Below are positions 59,150 to 64,000 of a DNA stretch of 64,000 nt, one piece after another (the first letter of the stretch is position 1; each line of letters opens with the position of its first letter). A model generated the notes under the pieces. The model saw nothing but the letters and a program-made list of their open reading frames with translations. It was not told the DNA's origin and did no database searches. A program made the translations under genes and the position numbers. The stretch is from Fenollaria sporofastidiosus. Its GTDB lineage: Bacteria > Bacillota > Clostridia > Tissierellales > Peptoniphilaceae. Location of the stretch: assembly GCF_943169635.2 (NCBI RefSeq), contig NZ_OW968186.1:310001-374000 (forward strand), written 5' to 3'.

Positions 59150-60541
59150 ATGCTTAATACATATTTAGCATTCAAACTAGAGCCTATCATCAAGGCTATC
59201 AATAGTGTATTATGGTCAAAGTTTTTGATGTATGCACTACTAGCTCTAGGTATATTCTACACTATATACTTAGGCTTCCCGCAGATCACTAAGATTGGTC
59301 TAGCGTTCAAGTACGCTTTTGGAGGACTTTTTAAGAAGAAAGACAAAACAGAAGTTAAAGACGGCGAAATAAAGGTAAACTCATTCCAAGCACTTGCTAC
59401 AGCGATCGCTGCACAAGTTGGTACAGGTAACATAGGCGGTGTTGCTACTGCTGTTGCATCTGGTGGACCAGGCGCGATATTCTGGATGTGGGTTTCAGGT
59501 ATACTTGGTATGTCAACTATATTTGCAGAGGCAGTTCTTGCTCAGCTTTACAGAGAAGAAAGAGACGGAGAGCCTGTCGGTGGACCTTCATACTACATTT
59601 CTAAAGGTTTAAAGTCTAAACCACTTGCAATTATATTCTCTATTACAATAATTCTTGCACTTGGCTTTGTAGGTAACATGGTTCAATCAAACTCAATCTC
59701 ACTAGCTTTGTCAAAGGCGATAAATGTTAATGCACTATACATCGGTATTGCTCTTGCGGTTCTTGTTGGCTTCGTTATTATTGGTGGTCTTAAGAGAATC
59801 ACGACTATGGCTGAGCTTATAGTTCCATTCATGGCAGTAATCTACATCATCGGCAGCGGCTTTATACTATATGTATACAGACATCACTTGCATCTAGTAT
59901 TTAGGATGGTCTTCACTGAAGCTTTCTCTACTCAAGCAGTTGTCGGCGGTATGGCTGGTACTGTTATGAAGGAAGCTATCAAAAACGGTGTTGCAAGAGG
60001 CCTTTTCTCAAACGAAGCTGGTATGGGTTCAACTCCACACGCTCACGCAACTGCAAATGTTAAGGACCCTTGCATACAAGGTTTCGTTGCGATGGCAGGA
60101 GTTGTTGTAGACACTATCATCATCTGCTCAATCACTGCACTTGTAGTTATCGCCACAGAAGCACACTTCTCAGGCGAGCAATCAGTTGCCATCACGCAAT
60201 ATGCATTCAAAGCAGCCTTTGGTGAGCCAGGATCTATCTTCCTTGCAATCTCACTTATGTTCTTCGCCTTCACAACTATAGTTGGTTGGTACATGTTTGG
60301 CGAGATGAACATCCGCTACCTATTCAAAGGTAAGACAGCAATCAATGTATATAGAGTGCTTGTACTTATATGCATAGTTGTTGGCTCGGTATTCGGCGCA
60401 TCAATCATTTGGGACCTTGCAGATACATTCAACGGTTTCATGGTTATTCCGAACCTTATCGCCCTATTCTTACTTGCACCACAAGTTAAGAAGGCATACA
60501 AAGGATATGTAGCTAAGAAAAAAGCTGGCGAATTAGATTAA
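59150..60541 (+). CDS. Alanine/glycine:cation symporter (AGCS family)
   Basis: The 463-residue, ~10-TM protein shows the AGCS signature: FQALATAIAAQVGTGNIGGVATAVASGGPGAIFWMWVSG (substrate/Na+ site), FAEAVLAQLYRE, and RGLFSNEAGMGSTPHAHATA. It imports alanine and/or glycine with Na+; glycine would supply the reductase encoded at 35-38 kb (inference). Single-gene unit with terminator 60556-60585. Confidence 0.94.
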   Translation: MLNTYLAFKLEPIIKAINSVLWSKFLMYALLALGIFYTIYLGFPQITKIGLAFKYAFGGLFKKKDKTEVKDGEIKVNSFQALATAIAAQVGTGNIGGVATAVASGGPGAIFWMWVSGILGMSTIFAEAVLAQLYREERDGEPVGGPSYYISKGLKSKPLAIIFSITIILALGFVGNMVQSNSISLALSKAINVNALYIGIALAVLVGFVIIGGLKRITTMAELIVPFMAVIYIIGSGFILYVYRHHLHLVFRMVFTEAFSTQAVVGGMAGTVMKEAIKNGVARGLFSNEAGMGSTPHAHATANVKDPCIQGFVAMAGVVVDTIIICSITALVVIATEAHFSGEQSVAITQYAFKAAFGEPGSIFLAISLMFFAFTTIVGWYMFGEMNIRYLFKGKTAINVYRVLVLICIVVGSVFGASIIWDLADTFNGFMVIPNLIALFLLAPQVKKAYKGYVAKKKAGELD

Positions 60542-60555
60542 TTTTGTATATTGAA

Positions 60556-60585
60556 AGGCTCTCACCATAAGGTGAGAGCTTTTTT
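60556..60585 (+). terminator. Terminator after the AGCS gene
   Basis: GCTCTCACC and GGTGAGAGC pair around ATAA and are followed by TTTTTTAC. Confidence 0.9.
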
Positions 60586-60616
60586 ACGTGCAAAGAGCTA
60601 ATATATAATTATAAAA

Positions 60617-61342
60617 CTATTTGTCAAAATTTGCTTTTAATAGAGCTTCGAGGCTATCGTAGCCTTTGCAGTCAAGCTCAGTCATGTTAGCAGTGTAGTC
60701 GCCTTTTGAATCGATGACAAGGACTTTATTTTCCTTATCAAGCTTGTATTTAAAAGCAAAGATGCTGCTTAAGTAGTCTATGTCAAAGTAAAGAGTCTCA
60801 CCCATGACCTTCGCTTCTTCAGGCGCGTGCTTTTTATAAGAAAAACTATCAATGCCGTCGTCATCGCCATCAAAAGCGTAGCTGATATTGTAGCTTTCGT
60901 TGTAAGTCAAAGCAAACTCCATACTTCCAGGGTAGACACCGTAGAAAATTTCGTTGTCATTAACGAGTTTTGAGTAATCAGTAACTTCGTCTAAAGCCTT
61001 GTCGTCAGCATATTCGCCACTCTTCCAAGTGCGAGCCATGACCTTGTTAATGCCAGAGACGCTAAATAGCCTTGCGTTAATATTCTCTACGTAGCCGTAG
61101 TCTTCGCCGTCAACACTTACAGCGTAGTCAATACAGTCAAATACATCTACTTTTTCTTTACTTGTTTTTTCTTCCTCTTTTTCTTCGCCTATAGGCTCCT
61201 TGCCCTCTTTAGTCTCAGGCACCGCATCTTGATTTGCGTCCGCTTCCTTGATTCCCTTATCTATGGCCTCCTCCTTGTTATTTCCTCCGCACGAGACCAT
61301 AAACATGGATAGAGCGAGTAAAATTAATAATATTTTTTTCAT
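60617..61342 (-). CDS. Lipoprotein with copper-amine-oxidase-N-like part (241 aa)
   Basis: Lipoprotein signal MKKILLILLALSMFMVSC with the lipobox Cys at residue 18, then a long Glu/Lys tether (residues 20-62). The folded part contains YAVSVDGEDYGYVENINARLF and, near the end, YFDIDYLSSIFAFKYKLDKENKVLVI, similar to the stalk modules of the 28-30 kb thioredoxin proteins. Function unknown. The stop of the next gene upstream (61352) is 9 bp away, so it may be part of a three-gene unit with the PH-like and XRE proteins. Confidence 0.7.
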   Translation of the reverse strand: MKKILLILLALSMFMVSCGGNNKEEAIDKGIKEADANQDAVPETKEGKEPIGEEKEEEKTSKEKVDVFDCIDYAVSVDGEDYGYVENINARLFSVSGINKVMARTWKSGEYADDKALDEVTDYSKLVNDNEIFYGVYPGSMEFALTYNESYNISYAFDGDDDGIDSFSYKKHAPEEAKVMGETLYFDIDYLSSIFAFKYKLDKENKVLVIDSKGDYTANMTELDCKGYDSLEALLKANFDK

Positions 61343-61351
61343 ATAAACCTC

Positions 61352-61771
61352 CTAAACTAGTTTATTGAAAGCCTTCTTTTGAAGATCATCAAGCCTTTCC
61401 TTGTTGCCCTTCGCCATAGCACCAGTAAAAGGCACCTCATAAAGCACCTTTGCTCCTAGATGAACTAAAGTGATGTTCGCCTTGCTGCTTTTATAATCCA
61501 CAGTAAAATTTTCAATCTCCTCCCAAGGCATCAAAACAAAATTTCCCTTCACAGTGTTTGAAATTTCCTTCTCATATATGCCCTTCTCATTAAAGTACAA
61601 CACAAAAGATCTAGCACCGTCCATAATGTAATACAATCTACTCAAAAATAATTTTAATAAACCCCTTTTAAAATCATTACGTTTTAGGGCAAATAAATAA
61701 TTTTTATCGTCATTAAAATCTTCCTTGACCTTATCTGCGATTTCACTCGCAGTATTCATTAAAAGACCCAC
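61352..61771 (-). CDS. Uncharacterised PH-like protein (139 aa)
   Basis: Not assigned to a named family. It is soluble with beta-rich segments (ARSFVLYFNEKGIYEKEIS, FVLMPWEEIENFTVDY) in the style of bacterial PH/YcxB domains. A GTG start at 61771 with GGAGG 7 nt upstream is better placed than the ATG at 61759. It lies between the XRE regulator and the lipoprotein with gaps of 11 and 9 bp. Confidence 0.6.
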   Translation of the reverse strand: MGLLMNTASEIADKVKEDFNDDKNYLFALKRNDFKRGLLKLFLSRLYYIMDGARSFVLYFNEKGIYEKEISNTVKGNFVLMPWEEIENFTVDYKSSKANITLVHLGAKVLYEVPFTGAMAKGNKERLDDLQKKAFNKLV

Positions 61772-61782
61772 TTCTATACCTC

Positions 61783-61986
61783 CTACTTAAAAATAAATAC
61801 TTCCTTGATGTCTTTGCCTAAGACCTTGCAAATCTTGTAGGCAGTCTCAAGACTTGGACTGATAGTTCCCGCTTCATATGCCATAATGGACCTTCTCTTT
61901 AAGTCCACCGCCTTGGCAAGCCTGTGCTGCGAAAGGCCCTGCTCCTTTCTAAATTCAGCGATTCTGTTTTCGATTATAACGTCCAA
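61783..61986 (-). CDS. XRE family small transcriptional regulator
   Basis: A 67-residue Cro/CI-type protein: RIAEFRKEQGLSQHRLAKAVDLKRRSIMAYEAGTISPSLETAYKICKVLGKDIKEVF is a complete helix-turn-helix domain. AAGGGGGGTGATAG precedes the ATG. First gene of a small operon; two direct repeats over its promoter suggest autoregulation. Confidence 0.9.
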   Translation of the reverse strand: MDVIIENRIAEFRKEQGLSQHRLAKAVDLKRRSIMAYEAGTISPSLETAYKICKVLGKDIKEVFIFK

Positions 61987-62010
61987 ACTATCACCCCCCT
62001 TATAATTATG

Positions 62011-62071
62011 GTTACATTTATAGTACTAAATATGTTACATTTATAGTACCATAGTCATAGATCTTTGTCAA
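62011..62071 (-). promoter_or_regulatory. XRE promoter with two 16-bp direct repeats
   Basis: TTGACA (62066-62071) and TACTAT (62043-62048) with 17-nt spacing on the minus strand. GTTACATTTATAGTAC occurs at 62011-62026 and 62034-62049, 23 bp apart; one copy covers the -10 and the other the start region. Confidence 0.85.
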
Positions 62072-62084
62072 TAGTTTTTTATAA

Positions 62085-62150
62085 AAATAAAAAGTGACCT
62101 AGATAAACTAAGTCACTGTGCTTATGGTTTTGAATGTTCGATTTTTATTT
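62085..62150 (-). terminator. Terminator and repeat-like tail after the GNAT gene
   Basis: AGTGACTTAG-type and CTAGGTCACT-type arms (62093-62116) are followed by TTTTTATTTTTAT on the minus strand. Adjacent GAATGTTCGATTTTT resembles the repeat at 62793-62836. Confidence 0.7.
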
Positions 62151-62151
62151 T

Positions 62152-62673
62152 TTATTTAAAGCTAATTAATTCTTCTTCTTTTAATTCATAAACAACTGTA
62201 GATTGCAACTCTCCAAGCTGATTTGTCCACGAGTCATAATCTACACGAATTTTCTTAAAGCCAAGCTTTTCATAAACGTGTTGAGCTCTTTTATTATTTA
62301 GATTTGTCGTTAGGAATATGGTCTTCGCACCCATTTTGAAAAGCTCTTCTATAAACAAAGTAAGTATTACTCGTCCAAGCCCCTTCTCTTGATAAGTGCT
62401 ATCACATATCTTTATACCTATCTCGCATCTAGCATCATCAGAAAACTCATAATTCATCTCGCCAATGGCCTTGCCTTTGTACTCAATCATCAAAACTCTG
62501 TGAAGATCAGTGTAATTTTTGATCTGCCCTTTGATTCTCTCTTCATTAGTGTTCACACCATTGGGGAAGCCTGCGTGAGCCATGACAGAGCCGTCATTCC
62601 ACCAAGATGCGAGCTGAGCAGCGTCAGCCTCTACAGCGTTTCTAATTAAAATGTCTTTATAAATTATCTTCAT
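62152..62673 (-). CDS. GNAT family N-acetyltransferase
   Basis: The 173-residue protein has motif A around CEIGIKICDSTYQEKGLGRVIL (Q/RxxGxG/A acetyl-CoA loop as QEKGLG, about residue 94-99) and motif B TTNLNNKRAQHVYEKLGFKKI. The N-terminal LIRNAVEADAAQLASWWNDG resembles the RimJ/RimL-like or AAC(6')-like subgroup that modifies N-termini or small amines. Substrate unknown. Its 3' flank (terminator plus repeat) is similar to that of the neighbouring ATPase gene. Confidence 0.85.
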   Translation of the reverse strand: MKIIYKDILIRNAVEADAAQLASWWNDGSVMAHAGFPNGVNTNEERIKGQIKNYTDLHRVLMIEYKGKAIGEMNYEFSDDARCEIGIKICDSTYQEKGLGRVILTLFIEELFKMGAKTIFLTTNLNNKRAQHVYEKLGFKKIRVDYDSWTNQLGELQSTVVYELKEEELISFK

Positions 62674-62744
62674 AAGTAAGCTTACTCCTTGATTTATAGA
62701 TTCTTCTTGTAATATATAAATAATACCACGAAAATGGCTAAAAG

Positions 62745-62779
62745 TAAAGAAAAAGTGACTTAGAACTAACTAAGTCACC
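62745..62779 (-). terminator. Terminator after the third DUF4143 ATPase gene
   Basis: GGTGACTTAG and CTAAGTCACT-type arms (62754-62779) are followed by TTTTTCTTTAC on the minus strand. Confidence 0.7.
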
Positions 62780-62792
62780 TGTGATTATGGCT

Positions 62793-62836
62793 TTGAATGT
62801 CCGATTTTTGTTTTCAATGTCCGATTTTGATTTTCT
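62793..62836. repeat. Tandem GAATGTCCGATTTT-type repeats downstream of the third ATPase
   Basis: TGAATGTCCGATTTTTG (from 62794) and TCAATGTCCGATTTTGA (from 62814) are spaced about 20 bp apart. A diverged single copy, TGAATGTTCGATTTTTA, lies after the GNAT gene at about 62131. Confidence 0.75.
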
Positions 62837-62878
62837 ATTTCAGAATATTTCCATTATGGAACTTTTTCTAAATATATC

Positions 62879-64000
62879 CTAAATAATTGTATCCAAACTG
62901 TCTTTATTCAATAAAAAATCAAATAAATTTATAGTTACTATACCATTGTCGTCTAAAAACGCTTTTACTCTGTCTTTAATTATAATTATCTTTTTGAATG
63001 AATCATCTATATTTAATAAAGATTTCTTCTCCTGCTCTGCTTTGTCTAACGATTGAAGTGAATACGCTGACTGAATGTAGTACCTCTTAGTACCAAGATT
63101 GGCAATAAAGTCGACCTCTCTTTGCTTCTTTATGTCCTTATCGTTTTTGTCCTTCTCTCTAGTCATGACCATGCCGACATCGACCATGTAGCCGCGATGC
63201 CTAAGCTCGTTATATATAATGTTCTCCATCAGATGCGTTGGCTCAATCTGCCTAAAGTTTAGCCTTGCATTTCTAAGCCCAAGGTCTTCAAAATAGATTT
63301 TATAAGGCGTTCCTATATATTTTCTGCCCTTCACATCATATCTATAAACTTTTTTTAAAATGAATGAGTCTTCAAAGTATTCAATAAACTTGTCAATGGT
63401 ATTCGCGCTAATTTTTGATTTTAGTGATGATGAAAATGTAGCCTCTATCTTCGATGGATTTGTTAAACTTGACATACCTGATGCCAATACATTTAAAAGA
63501 TCTGCTAATTCACTATCTAAGCGAATGTCGTACCTATTAACGATGTCTCTTAAATATACATTGTCTAGCTGAGTCTTTAAATAATTCATCTTGTCTTCGT
63601 CACTATTCATAGAGCAAAGTGCTGGCAAGCCGCCAAAAACTTGATACTCAGCGAAAGCATCTTCCTTGTCTAGGCTAGTCGTTTGCATATACTCCGAAAA
63701 GCTTAGCGGCATAACATGTATCTCGTCTCCACGGCCCGCAAACTCAGTTATTATGTCCTTCGATAAAAACTTTGAGTTGCTTCCAGTAACATACACATCA
63801 AAGTTATCTTGATGCAAAAAGCCATTCAAAACTTGCTCAAACGATGCGAGTAGCTGCACTTCATCTAAAAGTATATAGTACTTGTCCTTAGTTTTGCTCT
63901 TGTCCTTGATGTACTCTAAAAACTTCTTCGGATCAACAAGCCTCTCCCCACTCAAAATATCTAAGTCCATAAGATCTTCACCAATCTTAAGTAGGTCATC
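62879..64000 (-). CDS. AAA+ ATPase with DUF4143 (third copy, N-terminus beyond window)
   Basis: The frame stays open to the right edge, so the Walker A region is missing here. Visible parts: Walker B YILLDEVQLLASFEQVLNGFL, sensor FDVYVTGSNSKFLSKDIITEFAGRGDEI, PLSFSEYMQT, and DUF4143 with EDLGLRNARLNFRQIEPTHLMENIIYNELRHRGYMVDVGMV followed by the nuclease-like EVDFIANLGTKRYYIQSAY. It is close in type to the first copy (DEVQ, LTGSNAFLLS) and less like the second. A terminator and a short tandem repeat lie downstream. Confidence 0.88.
   Translation of the reverse strand, partial: DDLLKIGEDLMDLDILSGERLVDPKKFLEYIKDKSKTKDKYYILLDEVQLLASFEQVLNGFLHQDNFDVYVTGSNSKFLSKDIITEFAGRGDEIHVMPLSFSEYMQTTSLDKEDAFAEYQVFGGLPALCSMNSDEDKMNYLKTQLDNVYLRDIVNRYDIRLDSELADLLNVLASGMSSLTNPSKIEATFSSSLKSKISANTIDKFIEYFEDSFILKKVYRYDVKGRKYIGTPYKIYFEDLGLRNARLNFRQIEPTHLMENIIYNELRHRGYMVDVGMVMTREKDKNDKDIKKQREVDFIANLGTKRYYIQSAYSLQSLDKAEQEKKSLLNIDDSFKKIIIIKDRVKAFLDDNGIVTINLFDFLLNKDSLDTII

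Overview
The window is a low-GC, anaerobic Gram-positive chromosome segment. It carries a selenoprotein of the glycine/sarcosine/betaine reductase family, a complete arginine deiminase pathway, a class II (B12-dependent) ribonucleotide reductase, S-layer-homology (SLH) surface proteins and many lipoproteins. Together these point to a Stickland-type amino-acid fermenter of the Bacillota, most likely class Tissierellia (Peptoniphilaceae-like). The genus cannot be fixed from the sequence alone. No rRNA, tRNA or CRISPR array was seen.

Layout. 1-2.8 kb: N-terminal part of an S9 peptidase, the hibernation factor hpf, and an AT-rich unknown gene. 2.9-20.1 kb: a surface-protein island. A 1812-aa secreted protein is followed 26 bp later by a giant SLH-anchored protein built from about 22 near-identical 95-residue repeats. 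In this sequence the repeat array is broken by many 1-3 nt indels. Then comes a separate SLH protein with a charged coiled coil. The giant operon has a strong promoter and a ~260-nt structured leader. 20.4-27.9 kb: housekeeping genes (a ThiD-like kinase, pncB, type 2 IPP isomerase, murI, recR, ybaB, dnaX). 28-33.8 kb: two tandem TlpA-like thioredoxin proteins (one has lost a catalytic cysteine), an orphan RelB-type antitoxin, a lipoprotein, a methyltransferase, a glutaredoxin and a Crp/Fnr regulator.

33.9-41.8 kb is the energy-metabolism core. An operon grdX - grdE-like - grdB-like (in-frame UGA selenocysteine plus a SECIS-like hairpin) - SNF-family Na+ symporter is preceded by twin 14-bp palindromes. 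The arcA-arcB-arcC operon has a 9-bp-arm inverted repeat just upstream of its -35 box. Amino acids are thus imported and either reduced (Stickland) or degraded to ammonia, CO2 and ATP. 42.1-44.8 kb: a plus-strand redox operon (TlpA lipoprotein, 46-aa CXXC protein, NapH-like 4Fe-4S membrane protein, MarR regulator). 45-53.9 kb: nrdJ, an AAA+/DUF4143 ATPase, a 38-aa membrane peptide, an NAD-kinase-like protein, dihydroorotase, M18 aminopeptidase and a YfiH/LACC1 family protein. 53.9-64 kb: a tiny promoter-operator-3-codon-terminator unit, a second DUF4143 ATPase, a MATE transporter, spoVG, murC, an alanine/glycine symporter, a lipoprotein, an XRE regulator, a GNAT acetyltransferase and a third, partial DUF4143 ATPase.

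The least explained signals are these. (1) The two complete DUF4143 ATPase genes are each bracketed by their own private repeat family, and the upstream copy contains or abuts the gene's -35 box. (2) The surface operon has a structured leader and a G10 tract upstream of its promoter. (3) The minimal MKQC transcription unit sits under a 34-bp palindrome. (4) ~20-bp ATATAG/AGGC-type intergenic repeats recur in several gaps.
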